The notes: generated by a model not told the origin, from the sequence alone. A stretch of 64,000 bases of DNA from Pseudomonas sp. QTF5 (GCF_000512695.2 NZ_AZRW02000016.1:54962-118961); one strand, 5' to 3'. Counted from the stretch's first letter, positions 21,770-31,551 are shown. Numbers and translations are program-made.

Positions 21770-22678
21770 ATGGAATTCAAGCAACTGCGTTATTTCGTCG
21801 CGGTCTACGAAGAAGGCCACGTCGGTCGGGCCGCCGAGCGACTTTCAATCTCCCAACCAGCGTTGTCCCAGCAGATTCGCCAACTCGAAAAAAACCTCGA
21901 TGTGAGCCTGTTCGAACGCAGCAGCAAACGTCTGTTGCCCACTCTGGCCGCCCATACGCTGTACAACCATGCCCTGCCCTTGCTCGATGGCCTGCAACGT
22001 ACGCGCGAAGCGTTGGGCAACTTCAAGGGGAAGGCGCTGCGAACCTTGGCCATCGGCGTGCTGCAGACCGTCCATTCCAGCCTGGTGCCGCAAATGCTCG
22101 AACGCGTGCGCAAGGCACAGCCACATTTGGTGGTGCAGATCTATGAATTGACAGGCCTTGAAATTGAACGGCGACTGCTCAATGGTTCGCTGGACATCGG
22201 CATCGGTTACCTGCCACTTCGCCAGCCGGGTTTACATGGCGTGATGCTGTACGAAGATGAACTGACCCTTGTCATCCCGGCGGATCATCCACTGCGGGAA
22301 TTCAAGAAAGTCTCCATGAGCCAGGCCGCTGAATTGCCGATGTTGCTGCTGGGTGAAGAGTTCCAGATACGACAGATCTGGCAGGCACAATTGGCCAACC
22401 TGGGACGTCGCCCGCAGGTGCAGGCTGAACTGAACAACATGGCGGGGATTCTCGACAGCCTGCCTCACACGCGATTGGCGACCGTTTTGCCTGGGCGCTC
22501 GCAAAATACCCATGACAACCCGAGACTATTGTGGAAACCATTGAGCGAGCCACGGGTGCCACTGAAAGTCGGATTAGTGTGTCGGGATGTGCAGCGTCAG
22601 CAAGCATCATTGGCTTTGTTGCAAACGTTGCTGGAAGAAGTGATGAGCCGCCCTGATGGGAACTTGATCAGCACTTGA
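21770..22678 (+). CDS. LysR family transcriptional regulator
   Basis: A 302-residue regulator: N-terminal winged helix (MEFKQLRYFVAVYEEGHVGR, then LSISQPALSQQIRQLE) and a two-lobe periplasmic-binding-like effector domain. Divergent orientation to the aminotransferase gene makes that gene the likely target. Similar to CynR-type members by N-terminal sequence. Ligand unknown. Confidence 0.92.
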   Translation: MEFKQLRYFVAVYEEGHVGRAAERLSISQPALSQQIRQLEKNLDVSLFERSSKRLLPTLAAHTLYNHALPLLDGLQRTREALGNFKGKALRTLAIGVLQTVHSSLVPQMLERVRKAQPHLVVQIYELTGLEIERRLLNGSLDIGIGYLPLRQPGLHGVMLYEDELTLVIPADHPLREFKKVSMSQAAELPMLLLGEEFQIRQIWQAQLANLGRRPQVQAELNNMAGILDSLPHTRLATVLPGRSQNTHDNPRLLWKPLSEPRVPLKVGLVCRDVQRQQASLALLQTLLEEVMSRPDGNLIST

Positions 22679-22715
22679 CCCACCAACTGAGCTGAGACTT
22701 TTCTGCGTACAAAAG

Positions 22716-22740
22716 AAAACCCCGCCGAAGCGGGGCTTTG
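22716..22740 (+). terminator. Terminator after the LysR gene
   Basis: CCCCGC-CGAA-GCGGGG followed by CTTTG; a short T run but a strong stem, 40 bases after the stop. Confidence 0.7.
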
Positions 22741-22885
22741 CAGACTGTTTCCCTGACATCCATTTCACTCCGCCGTCCTGGCAGAATCCTACGTGTCCGT
22801 GTTGTTGCTTTGCGCTTCCTGCGCGACGTCCATGTGAAGTAGATTAGCTCTGGATCCAATCTTCGCCTATGGGAAAACAGCAGCA

Positions 22886-22913
22886 CGTTATGTAAGAGAA
22901 TGCTTACATAACG
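22886..22913. repeat. Perfect 11-bp inverted repeat
   Basis: CGTTATGTAAG - 6 bases - CTTACATAACG, ending 8 bases from the 3' end of the adjacent acyl-CoA dehydrogenase gene. AT-rich and without T tract, so it looks more like a protein site or an mRNA 3'-end hairpin than a classical terminator. Confidence 0.6.
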
Positions 22914-22921
22914 TTAAAGGG

Positions 22922-24700
22922 TCAGAATTGTCCTGCGTCCAGCAGGAACAGCGATTCGCTACCCGCCTTTACCGACGCGCTCAACGAGTGAATACGCGGC
23001 AGTAGACGTGCGAAATAGAACCGCGCCGTACCGAGTTTGCTCGCGTAGAAATCGTCCTGCGCTTCTTTACCGAAGGCTGCCTTGGCCATCAGTGCCCACA
23101 TGTAGGCGTAGGCCATGTAACCGAATGCTTGCAGATACTCGACCGACGCCGCGCCGATCTCGTTCGGGTTGTTTTTCGCCCGGTCCAGCAACCACGCGGT
23201 CAGGTCGTCGAGGGTGTCCACCGCATCATTCAGCGGCTGGGTGAACTCCGCCAGGTCAGCATTGGCGGTTGCGGTGAAGTGACGAATCTCGTCAGCGAAC
23301 AGTTTGTAGAACGCCCCGCCGCTGCCGACGATCTTGCGTCCTACAAGGTCCAGCGCCTGAATGCCATTGGTGCCTTCGTAGATCTGAGTGATCCGTACAT
23401 CACGAACCAGTTGCTCCTGGCCCCACTCACGGATGTAGCCGTGACCGCCAAAAACCTGCTGGCCATGAACCGTGGTTTCCAGACCCAGATCGGTCAGGAA
23501 GGCCTTGGCCACTGGCGTCAGCAGTGCAACCAGATCTTCTGCGCGCTTGCGGGCGGTGGCGTCTTCGCTGAACTTGGCGGTGTCCAGTTGCATCGCCACG
23601 TAAGTGGAGAAGGCACGGCCGCCTTCGTTCGAGGCTTTCATGGTCAGCAGCATTCGACGCACGTCCGGGTGGACGATGATCGGGTCAGCCACCTTGTCCT
23701 TGTTCTGCGCACCGGTCGGCGAGCGGCTTTGCAGGCGGTCGCGAGCGTATTCGACGGCGTTCTGGTACGAGCGCTCGCCAGTGGCCAAGCCCTGAATACC
23801 GACGCCCAGACGCTCGTAGTTCATCATGGTGAACATCGCCGCAAGGCCTTTGTTCGGCTCGCCGACCAGATAACCCACGGCTTCGTCGAAGTTCATAACG
23901 CAGGTCGCGGACGCCTGGATGCCCATCTTGTGTTCGATCGAACCACAATTTGCCGGGTTACGCGCGCCCAGGCTGCCATCGGCATTGACCATGAACTTCG
24001 GCACCAGGAACAACGAAATGCCTTTCGGCCCCGCCGGTGCGTCCGGCAGTTTGGCCAGTACCAGGTGAATGATGTTCTCGGTCAGGTCGTGTTCGCCGCC
24101 GGTGATGAAGATTTTGGTGCCGCTGACTTTGTAGGAACCATCGGCCTGAGGCTCGGCCTTGGTGCGGATGATCCCGAGGTCAGTACCGGCGTGCGGCTCG
24201 GTCAGGCACATGGAACCGGCCCAGACACCGGCGTACATGTTCGGCAGGTACGCGGCTTTCAGCTCTTCGCTGGCGTGGGCGTTGATCGACAGGCAAGCGC
24301 CGGCGGTCAGCATCGGGTACAGACCGAACGACAGGCTTGCGGAGTTGACCATTTCTTCGACCTGCGCCGAAACAGCCTTGGGCATGCCCATGCCGCCGTA
24401 GGTCGGATCGCCGCCGACACCGACCCAACCGCCTTCAGCGTAAGTCTGATAAGCCTGTGGGAAACCGGCCGGGGTGGTGACGGCACCGTCCGCCCAATGG
24501 CAACCTTCTTCGTCAGCTGCGCGGCTCAGGGGCGCGATGCTTTTGCTGGTGACCTTGCCGGCTTCTTCGAGAATGGCTTCAACCGTTTCCGCATCGACAG
24601 TCTCGGCCAGCGCAGGCAGTTCGGCCCAGAGTTTGGCGACCTCAAAAACTTCATTGAGGACGAAGCGCATATCGCGCAGGGGCGCTTTGTAGTCAGCCAT
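22922..24700 (-). CDS. FadE-type acyl-CoA dehydrogenase (PA0508/FadE2-like)
   Basis: Flavoenzyme for the first step of fatty acid beta-oxidation (acyl-CoA to 2-enoyl-CoA). The 592-residue protein is longer than classical 380-residue ACADs and has the extended N-terminal ([12 protein letters not shown]) and C-terminal domains of the bacterial FadE group that also includes phenylacyl-CoA dehydrogenases. Motifs: MCLTEPHAGTDLG, GTKIFITGGEHD, IYEGTNGIQALDL. First of three paralogues in this region. The ATG at 24700 was chosen because all three begin with the same M-x-x-YKAPLRD. Confidence 0.92.
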   Translation of the reverse strand: MADYKAPLRDMRFVLNEVFEVAKLWAELPALAETVDAETVEAILEEAGKVTSKSIAPLSRAADEEGCHWADGAVTTPAGFPQAYQTYAEGGWVGVGGDPTYGGMGMPKAVSAQVEEMVNSASLSFGLYPMLTAGACLSINAHASEELKAAYLPNMYAGVWAGSMCLTEPHAGTDLGIIRTKAEPQADGSYKVSGTKIFITGGEHDLTENIIHLVLAKLPDAPAGPKGISLFLVPKFMVNADGSLGARNPANCGSIEHKMGIQASATCVMNFDEAVGYLVGEPNKGLAAMFTMMNYERLGVGIQGLATGERSYQNAVEYARDRLQSRSPTGAQNKDKVADPIIVHPDVRRMLLTMKASNEGGRAFSTYVAMQLDTAKFSEDATARKRAEDLVALLTPVAKAFLTDLGLETTVHGQQVFGGHGYIREWGQEQLVRDVRITQIYEGTNGIQALDLVGRKIVGSGGAFYKLFADEIRHFTATANADLAEFTQPLNDAVDTLDDLTAWLLDRAKNNPNEIGAASVEYLQAFGYMAYAYMWALMAKAAFGKEAQDDFYASKLGTARFYFARLLPRIHSLSASVKAGSESLFLLDAGQF

Positions 24701-24863
24701 GGCAAACCTCGCAAGATCTAAACAGGTGGTTCGTAGGAAGAGTGATTTCGTTATGTCCGAGTGTACCTCAACAACTTTTACGACACATAGGGTCAACTCA
24801 TGACTGTTTTGTTATTTTTAGTCACTGAAGATCAGACGGATGTCTTAGGTCCGCCAAAACGCA

Positions 24864-24949
24864 TTCGCGGGCAAGCCTCGCTCCTACGGTTCTATCGTTC
24901 ACGTGAAATGCGTACGACACGACCTGTAGGAGCGAGGCTTGCCCGCGAA
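24864..24949. repeat. REP pair between two acyl-CoA dehydrogenase genes
   Basis: Inverted TTCGCGGGCAAGCCTCGCTCCTAC arms about 35 bases apart, of the same subtype as the copy at 19857. Confidence 0.85.
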
Positions 24950-24967
24950 GCTTTTCAAGCCTAACCG

Positions 24968-26764
24968 TCAGAGCCCAAACAACTCCGCCGGCAGCTTCAT
25001 CAGACAATCGCTGCCCGCCTCGATGGCCGCCCGATGAGCGGTGGTACGTGGCAGCAAACGCTTGAAGTAAAACTCGCTGGTCGCCAGTTTGCCCTGGCAG
25101 TAGTCGGCATCGCCGCCGCCCGCCTCCAACTGCGCCTGAGCCACCAACGCCATGCGTAGCCACAGGTAGCCGAGGATGATGTAGCCGCTGTACATCAGGT
25201 AATCCACCGAGGCAGCGCCGACTTCATCCGGATTTTTCATTGCGGCCATGCCGACCTTGGTGGTCAACTCGCCCCACTGCTGATTCAGACCATTGAGTTG
25301 CGCCGCATAGCTGCCGAGTTGCGGATGCTCAGCGTTTGTCACACAGAACTTATGAACGATTTTGGTGAAGCCGCGCAGCAGCTTTCCCTGACTGCCAAGG
25401 ACTTTGCGCCCAAGCAAGTCGAGCGCCTGAATACCGTTGGTGCCTTCGTAGATCGGCGCGATCCGGCAGTCGCGAACCAGCTGTTCCATGCCCCACTCAC
25501 GAATGAAACCGTGACCGCCAAACACCTGCATGCCGAGGTTGGTCACCTCCAACCCGGTGTCGGTCATGAAGGCTTTACAGATCGGTGTCAGGAACGCCAG
25601 CAAATCCTCGGCGTCCTGACGCGCCGTTTCATCCGGGCTCAGATGGGCAATATCCAGCAACTGCGCAGTGAAATAAGTCAGCGCCCGGTTGCCTTCGTTG
25701 AAGGCCTTCATGGTCAGCAACATCCTGCGCACATCGGGATGAACGATGATCGGGTCGGCGACTTTTTCCGGTGCTTTCGGGCCGGTCAGCGAGCGCATTT
25801 GCAGACGGTCGTTGGCGTATTTGATCGCCCCCTGGAAGCTTGCCTCACCCAGACACAGACCTTGCATGCCGGTGCCGAGCCGCGCGTGGTTCATCATGGT
25901 GAACATGCAGTTCAGGCCTTTGTTCGGCTCACCGATCAAGAAACCTTGGGCGTCGTCGAAATTCAGCACACAGGTGGCCGAGGCCTTGATGCCCATTTTG
26001 TGTTCGATCGAGCCGCAGGAAGCGCCATTGCGCTCGCCCGCCTCGCCCTCGGCATTGGGTAGGAATTTGGGAACGATAAACAGCGAAATGCCCTTGGTAC
26101 CGGCAGGAGCGTCCGGCAGTTTGGCCAACACCAGGTGAATAATGTTGTCACTCATGTCGTGCTCGCCGGCGGAGATGAAAATCTTGCTGCCGGAGATCGC
26201 GTAACTGCCGTCAGCCTGAGGCACGGCGCGGGTCTTGATGATGCCCAGATCGGTGCCGCAATGGGCTTCGGTCAGGCACATGGTGCCGGTCCATTGGCCA
26301 GCGGTGAGCTTGCTCAGGTAGGTTTGTTTCTGTTCCTCGGTGCCATGGGCGTGAATCGCCGACATCGCACCGTGAGTCAGTCCGGGATACATGCCCCAGG
26401 AGGTGTTGCTGGAACCGACCATTTCGCTGATGACCAGCCCCAGAGAACTTGGCAAACCCTGGCCGCCGTAAGCCGGATCCGCCGCCAGACCATGCCAGCC
26501 GCCTTCAACGTATTGTGCGAAAGCCTGCTTGAAGCCTGTAGGCGTTGTGACCACGCCGCTGTCGAAATGGCAGCCTTCTTCGTCGCCGCTGCGGTTGAGC
26601 GGCGCGAGAACGTTCTCACAGAATTTCGCGCCTTCCTCAAGGATCGCATTGATCATGTCCGGGCTGGCATCGGTGGCGCCCAGGGCGGCGTAGTTGCTGT
26701 GAAAATCGAAGACGTGGTCGATCAGAAAGCGCATATCGCGCAGGGGAGCTTTGTACTCGGGCAT
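24968..26764 (-). CDS. FadE-type acyl-CoA dehydrogenase (PA0507-like)
   Basis: A 598-residue paralogue of its neighbours with the same layout and motifs ([44 protein letters not shown]). The ATG at 26764 has GGAG 8 bases upstream; the ATG two codons earlier is too close to it. It lies 90 bases downstream of the diguanylate cyclase gene on the same strand without a visible terminator, so the two may be co-transcribed. Chain-length or aryl preference cannot be read from sequence. Confidence 0.92.
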   Translation of the reverse strand: MPEYKAPLRDMRFLIDHVFDFHSNYAALGATDASPDMINAILEEGAKFCENVLAPLNRSGDEEGCHFDSGVVTTPTGFKQAFAQYVEGGWHGLAADPAYGGQGLPSSLGLVISEMVGSSNTSWGMYPGLTHGAMSAIHAHGTEEQKQTYLSKLTAGQWTGTMCLTEAHCGTDLGIIKTRAVPQADGSYAISGSKIFISAGEHDMSDNIIHLVLAKLPDAPAGTKGISLFIVPKFLPNAEGEAGERNGASCGSIEHKMGIKASATCVLNFDDAQGFLIGEPNKGLNCMFTMMNHARLGTGMQGLCLGEASFQGAIKYANDRLQMRSLTGPKAPEKVADPIIVHPDVRRMLLTMKAFNEGNRALTYFTAQLLDIAHLSPDETARQDAEDLLAFLTPICKAFMTDTGLEVTNLGMQVFGGHGFIREWGMEQLVRDCRIAPIYEGTNGIQALDLLGRKVLGSQGKLLRGFTKIVHKFCVTNAEHPQLGSYAAQLNGLNQQWGELTTKVGMAAMKNPDEVGAASVDYLMYSGYIILGYLWLRMALVAQAQLEAGGGDADYCQGKLATSEFYFKRLLPRTTAHRAAIEAGSDCLMKLPAELFGL

Positions 26765-26854
26765 GGTCATTTCTCCGGCAGCAGATTGCTCAAACCTACT
26801 GCCGCCAACCACGCCTCACAATCACAGTCCAGACGCTGAATGCGCCATCATCAC

Positions 26855-28144
26855 TCAACCCGCAGCGGCGCCCATGCGCACCGCGCCACGGCGGTTCTGA
26901 CCGAAGGCCATCACACAGTTTCGCCCCGCGCCTTTGGCGTTGTAGAGCGCCTGGTCAGCGGATTTGAGCACCTCTTCAGGCGTGCGCTGTTCCAGCCGTT
27001 CAGCGACACCGATGCTAAGCGTAACCGATACACTCGAGGCGCCTGAACCCGTGCGGCGCTGGCGCCCCTGTTGGTCATCCTGAGGGCGGTCGTCCTGATT
27101 GCGCAGCCGGATGTTGTAGGTGGCGATGGATTCGCGGATGACTTCCAGGTGCGGCATACACTCTTCGAGGGTCTTGCCTGCAAACACCAGAGCAAATTCT
27201 TCACCGCCATAGCGATATGCCCTACCGCCACCGCTGATTTTTGACAGCTTGCTGGCGACCAGTCGCAGCACTTGGTCGCCGACATCGTGACCATGGGTGT
27301 CGTTGAATTTCTTGAAGTGATCGACGTCGCCCATGGCCAGCACGTAATTGCGCCCCAGCCGTTGCATGCGTTCATTCAGGGCACGACGGCCCGGCAGACC
27401 GGTGAGTTCATCGCGGAAGGCCATCTGATAGGCCTCATGGGCAACCGCCGCAGCAATCATCAACATCACCTGGCTGCACATGATGTTTAGGGTGAATGGC
27501 AGGATGAAGGTTTTCGGCAACATCCAGAACAACCCCAACAGCCCCACCAATTGCGCAGCATGCAAGGGTCTTGGGTTGCGCCAGTATTGCCAGGCCAGTA
27601 ACAGGAACGAGGCAATGAATACCGGATAAGACAACTGGATCAAGCTCATCCAGGCGCCATGCAGGGCTGGCCAGCGGATCTCCGACAGCCACATCAACAG
27701 CGCCTGCGGGTAACTTTGTTCCAGCCCCAACGCCACGCTACCGAACGCCAGCAACACGGCGAAGCGCGCCACCATGTCCTGGAACAGGTGAGTACGCTCT
27801 TGCCAGGCGGCAAACAAGCCAAACAGTAACGGCAACAGCAGACAGCACAGATGGAAGACCACGGCGGCGTCTTCACGAACTTTGCCGTTATCGCGGTAGT
27901 AGTCGGTCTGGGTGTCGAGCAGGAAGTAGGCGATGTACACCGTGACCATCAGAAACAGTTCACGCTGACGTCGGTAAACCGCGCAATACGCCCCGCCGAG
28001 CAACAGCACCAGGGTAGGCAGCACGTTGAACAGCGAAGTGAAGAAGACGTTGAGATCCTTGACGTAGGCAGCCGCAAGCCCCGCGAGCAGCAACAGCAGC
28101 GATGGCAAAAAATGACTGAAACGTACAGCGGAAGAACGCAGCAA
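26855..28144 (-). CDS. Membrane-bound diguanylate cyclase (GGDEF)
   Basis: A 429-residue protein with six or seven hydrophobic helices in the first 240 residues and a C-terminal GGDEF domain with an active-type GGEEF (YRYGGEEFALVF). The residues five before GGEEF are not RxxD, so the inhibitory I-site is absent. Start: TTG at 28144 with GGAG 8 bases upstream; the frame is open further up but has no other ribosome site. It is placed inside a fatty-acid gene cluster, suggesting a link between lipid supply and c-di-GMP (inference). Confidence 0.88.
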   Translation of the reverse strand: MLRSSAVRFSHFLPSLLLLLAGLAAAYVKDLNVFFTSLFNVLPTLVLLLGGAYCAVYRRQRELFLMVTVYIAYFLLDTQTDYYRDNGKVREDAAVVFHLCCLLLPLLFGLFAAWQERTHLFQDMVARFAVLLAFGSVALGLEQSYPQALLMWLSEIRWPALHGAWMSLIQLSYPVFIASFLLLAWQYWRNPRPLHAAQLVGLLGLFWMLPKTFILPFTLNIMCSQVMLMIAAAVAHEAYQMAFRDELTGLPGRRALNERMQRLGRNYVLAMGDVDHFKKFNDTHGHDVGDQVLRLVASKLSKISGGGRAYRYGGEEFALVFAGKTLEECMPHLEVIRESIATYNIRLRNQDDRPQDDQQGRQRRTGSGASSVSVTLSIGVAERLEQRTPEEVLKSADQALYNAKGAGRNCVMAFGQNRRGAVRMGAAAG

Positions 28145-28213
28145 GGGTAAAGCTCCGACCCGGCAATCAAAGATGGCATTGTGCCTGCATTTAAAGCAGC
28201 TAAGCACGTGCAA

Positions 28214-28229
28214 TGTGACGGGTGTCACA
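28214..28229. promoter_or_regulatory. CRP/Vfr-type binding site
   Basis: TGTGA-CGGGTG-TCACA is a perfect match to the CRP core consensus (TGTGA-N6-TCACA), which Vfr of Pseudomonas shares. It is centred about 77 bases upstream of the diguanylate cyclase start on the minus strand. Confidence 0.5.
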
Positions 28230-28315
28230 TCGCCATCCTCTTTAACGGCAGCAATGGAGTTCTTCTTAGCGTTTTAGTCAGGATTATTTACAGGCAACGC
28301 GGTTTTTATCAGACA

Positions 28316-28349
28316 CAAAAAAACCGCTGCTCCCGAGGAAACAGCGGCT
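28316..28349 (-). terminator. Terminator of the third acyl-CoA dehydrogenase gene
   Basis: On the minus strand AGCCGCTG...CAGCGGTTTTTTT, 22 bases after the stop codon. Confidence 0.85.
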
Positions 28350-28370
28350 TTGTGAAGGACTGCGTAGGGC

Positions 28371-30176
28371 TTAGTAACCCAGTGCGAAGTCTTCTTCTTT
28401 CATGTCCATCAGGTTGTTGGCGCCCGACAGCATGGTGACAACGTGAGTGCGGGTACGCGGCAGGATGCGCTGGAAGTAGAAGCGCGCAGTCTGCAGCTTG
28501 GCGGTGTAGAACGCCTCTTCGGTGGTGCCGGCAGCCAGTTTCTCGGCAGCCAGACGCGCCATGTCAGCCCAGAAGTAGGCCAGGCAGGCGTAACCGGAGT
28601 ACATCAGGTAGTCCACGGACGCGGCGCCAACTTCTTCGCGGTCTTTCATGGCCGCCATACCGACCTTCATGGTCAGTTCGCCCCACTCTTTGTTCAGCGC
28701 AGCCAATGGCTCGACGAACTCTTTGACCGCGTCATTGCCTTCGTTGGTCTGGCAGAACTTGTGGACGATCTTGGTGAAGCCTTTGAGCGCTTCGCCTTGA
28801 GTCATCAGCACTTTACGGCCCAGCAGGTCGAGTGCCTGGATACCGGTGGTGCCTTCGTACAGCATCGAAATGCGGCTGTCGCGAACGTTCTGCTCCATGC
28901 CCCACTCGGCGATGAAGCCGTGGCCGCCGTAGATTTGTACGCCGTGGTTAGCGGATTCGAAACCGACTTCAGTCATGAAGGCTTTTGCGATCGGCGTCAT
29001 GAATGCCAGCAGCGCGTCGGCTTTCTTCTTCTCTTCTTCATCTACGCCGTACTTGACGATGTCGACTTGCTTGGCGGTGAAGTAAACCATCGCCCGGTTG
29101 CCTTCGGCGAAAGCCTTCATGGTCAACAGCATGCGACGTACGTCAGGGTGAACGATGATCGGGTCAGCGGCTTTGTCCGGTGCTTTCGGGCCAGTCAGGG
29201 AGCGCATTTGCAGACGATCGCGAGCGTATTTCAAGCCGCCCTGGAAGCCGATCTCGGCGTGTGCCAGACCTTGCAGAGCCGTACCCAGACGTGCGGTGTT
29301 CATAAAGGTGAACATGCAGTTCAGGCCTTTGTTCGCCGGGCCGATCAGGTAACCGGTGGCCGCGTCGAAGTTCATCACGCAAGTGGCGTTACCGTGGATG
29401 CCCATCTTGTGTTCCAGGGAACCGCAGGTCACAGCGTTGCGTTCGCCAATCGAGCCGTCTGCGTTTGGCAGGAATTTCGGAACGATGAACAGGGAAATGC
29501 CTTTGGTACCGGCCGGTGCATCCGGCAGACGTGCCAGAACGATGTGGACGATGTTGTCGGCCATGTCGTGTTCGCCGGCCGAGATGAAGATCTTGGTACC
29601 GGAAACTTTGTAGGAACCGTCGGCCTGAGGCTCGGCCTTGGTGCGCAGCATGCCCAGGTCAGTGCCGCAGTGCGGTTCGGTCAGGCACATGGTGCCGGTC
29701 CATTCGCCGGAAACCAGTTTGGTCAGGTAAGCGTCTTGCTGCTCAGGCGTACCGTGTTCGGAAATGGTGTTCATCGCGCCATGGGACAGGCCTGGGTACA
29801 TGCCCCACGACCAGTTGGCTTCGCCAACCATTTCGCTGACAGCCAGCCCCAGAGACTCTGGCAGGCCTTGGCCGCCGTGCTCTACGTCGTGAGCCAGGCT
29901 CGGCCAGCCACCTTCAACGAATTGCTTGTAGGCTTCTTTGAAACCGGTCGGGGTTTTAACGCCGGACTCGCTCCAGGTGCAGCCTTCGGTGTCACCCACG
30001 CGGTTCAGCGGAGCCAGCACCTGCTCACAAAACTTGGCGCCTTCTTCGAGAATGGCGTCAACCATGTCCGGAGTTGCGTCTGCACAAGCCGGAAGGCTCT
30101 GATAGTGCGCTTCGTAGCCGAGCAGTTCGTCACGAACGAAGCGAATATCACGCAAGGGGGCCTTGTAGTCAGGCAT
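28371..30176 (-). CDS. FadE-type acyl-CoA dehydrogenase (PA0506/FadE1-like)
   Basis: A 601-residue paralogue of the two preceding dehydrogenases ([13 protein letters not shown] start; [44 protein letters not shown]). Its place next to the bio genes corresponds to PA0506 of P. aeruginosa and PP_0368 of P. putida; the latter is reported as a phenylacyl-CoA dehydrogenase. It has its own promoter region with two overlapping PsrA-like boxes about 62-90 bases upstream and its own terminator, so it should be induced by long-chain fatty acids. Confidence 0.93.
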   Translation of the reverse strand: MPDYKAPLRDIRFVRDELLGYEAHYQSLPACADATPDMVDAILEEGAKFCEQVLAPLNRVGDTEGCTWSESGVKTPTGFKEAYKQFVEGGWPSLAHDVEHGGQGLPESLGLAVSEMVGEANWSWGMYPGLSHGAMNTISEHGTPEQQDAYLTKLVSGEWTGTMCLTEPHCGTDLGMLRTKAEPQADGSYKVSGTKIFISAGEHDMADNIVHIVLARLPDAPAGTKGISLFIVPKFLPNADGSIGERNAVTCGSLEHKMGIHGNATCVMNFDAATGYLIGPANKGLNCMFTFMNTARLGTALQGLAHAEIGFQGGLKYARDRLQMRSLTGPKAPDKAADPIIVHPDVRRMLLTMKAFAEGNRAMVYFTAKQVDIVKYGVDEEEKKKADALLAFMTPIAKAFMTEVGFESANHGVQIYGGHGFIAEWGMEQNVRDSRISMLYEGTTGIQALDLLGRKVLMTQGEALKGFTKIVHKFCQTNEGNDAVKEFVEPLAALNKEWGELTMKVGMAAMKDREEVGAASVDYLMYSGYACLAYFWADMARLAAEKLAAGTTEEAFYTAKLQTARFYFQRILPRTRTHVVTMLSGANNLMDMKEEDFALGY

Positions 30177-30237
30177 AGCGATAAACCTCTGCTGATGTAA
30201 CCGGGAATGAACGACCGCGTTGATTTGTTGTGGCGGT

Positions 30238-30264
30238 CAAACAGTTGTTTGAAACATACGTTTA
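30238..30264 (-). promoter_or_regulatory. Tandem PsrA-like operator
   Basis: CAAAC-AGTT-GTTTG fits the PsrA consensus (G/C)AAAC-N2-4-GTTT(G/C) exactly, and GAAAC-ATAC-GTTTA overlapping it by one base fits all but the last position. PsrA is the TetR repressor that senses long-chain fatty acids. The boxes lie 62-88 bases upstream of the acyl-CoA dehydrogenase start. Confidence 0.55.
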
Positions 30265-30403
30265 CGCCCAAATCTTGTCAAGCGCCGATCTTTTGCCGTT
30301 CGTCATCGCACCATGAAAACCTCGGCCACGCAGTTGCGCAAAGCCGTTGACTGAGCAACACGCCATGTAGGAGAGATTAGTTGAGGTAGAAGGACTTACG
30401 CAG

Positions 30404-30430
30404 AAAAACGCCGCGAACAGGCGCGGCGTT
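30404..30430 (-). terminator. Terminator after the flagellar-rod-like small gene
   Basis: AACGCCGCG / CGCGGCGTT stem with a 6-base loop and a T tract on the minus strand, 24 bases after the stop. Confidence 0.85.
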
Positions 30431-30453
30431 GGAGTAACGAATTCAGCGAGGGA

Positions 30454-30750
30454 TCAGGCGAATGTATCGATCAGCGTACCGAGCATTTCATCGGATGCCT
30501 TGGCCACTTTGACGCCCAGTTCCACCTGGAACTTGCCTTGGGACATCTCAACCATATTGCTGGCCAGATCCGATTGCTGACTGCGGTCTACCGAACGCAG
30601 ACGATCGACCTGAATCTCGGAGGATTGACTGGTGACCGAACGCTCGATGGTGTTGTTGGCGATCTGACCCGAAGCCTGATCGACACGGTTCTGCCCTGTC
30701 TGAATAGTGCTCAGACCGGCATAGAAAGCAGTGTTTCCTGAGATTTCCAT
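30454..30750 (-). CDS. Small protein resembling flagellar rod/hook C-termini (PA0505-like)
   Basis: A 98-residue protein without signal peptide. N-terminal half has the S/T/Q/N-rich helical look of flagellar axial proteins (ISGNTAFYAGLSTIQTGQNR) and the end (VELGVKVAKASDEMLGTLID) resembles the C-terminal coiled segment of FlgE/FlgG-type proteins. The ATG at 30750 is preferred because residues upstream in the open frame are a hydrophobic run without ribosome site. It sits alone between fadE and bioD; function unknown. Confidence 0.75.
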   Translation of the reverse strand: MEISGNTAFYAGLSTIQTGQNRVDQASGQIANNTIERSVTSQSSEIQVDRLRSVDRSQQSDLASNMVEMSQGKFQVELGVKVAKASDEMLGTLIDTFA

Positions 30751-30870
30751 GGGGGAACTCGTCCGACAAAGGATCAACAGCAGCCATTGAACCAGACACG
30801 CCGACAAAAGGCCCGACAAAAACACTAATGGCACAATGCCTTGCCATAGGTAAAACCCAGGCCAACCCTC

Positions 30871-31551
30871 TCAGTCCAGCAGATCCAGTTGCAGATGTTC
30901 GGCCACCGCGTCGGCTGTCACCGACTTGAGTTTCGGCACTCGCCCCAGACACGGCGCGGGAATGCGCTCGGCCAGCGTCGCGAGGTTCTCTTCCAGACGC
31001 GAGGTCTTCGGATCGATGATGTTGGCCACCCACCCTGCCAGCTGCAAACCATCCCGAGCAATCGCCTCGGCTGTCAGCAGTGCATGATTGATGCAACCCA
31101 ACCGTACGCCGACCACCAGGATCACCGGCAGCCCCAGCGCCATGGCCAGGTCCGACAGATTGTCCTGATCCGCCAACGGCACTCGCCAGCCGCCAGCCCC
31201 TTCGATCAAGGTGAAGTCCGCCTGCATATCGAGAATCTGCCGCATCGGTGTCAACAGTGATTGCACAGTCAACGCCACGCCAGCCTCCCGCGCCGCCAGA
31301 TGCGGTGCAATCGCCGGTTCGAACGCGACAGGATTGACCTGATCGTAAGTCAACGGTATCGAACACTCGGCCAACAGGGCCAGCGCATCGGCGTTGCGCA
31401 ATCCCTTGGGCGTCAGCTCGCAACCGGAGGCCACCGGTTTGCCCGCTGCCGTGCTCAAGCCCGCCAATCGCGCGGCATGCAGCAAACCGGCGGCGACGGT
31501 GGTCTTGCCGACATCAGTGTCAGTACCGGTGATGAAATAGGCTGCGCTCAT
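30871..31551 (-). CDS. bioD: Dethiobiotin synthetase BioD
   Basis: ATP-dependent enzyme (226 residues) that closes the ureido ring of dethiobiotin from DAPA and CO2. Deviant P-loop GTDTDVGKT at residues 9-17, and [10 protein letters not shown] in the DAPA/ATP contact region. Last gene of bioBFHCD; start overlaps the bioC stop by 4 bases. Confidence 0.96.
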   Translation of the reverse strand: MSAAYFITGTDTDVGKTTVAAGLLHAARLAGLSTAAGKPVASGCELTPKGLRNADALALLAECSIPLTYDQVNPVAFEPAIAPHLAAREAGVALTVQSLLTPMRQILDMQADFTLIEGAGGWRVPLADQDNLSDLAMALGLPVILVVGVRLGCINHALLTAEAIARDGLQLAGWVANIIDPKTSRLEENLATLAERIPAPCLGRVPKLKSVTADAVAEHLQLDLLD

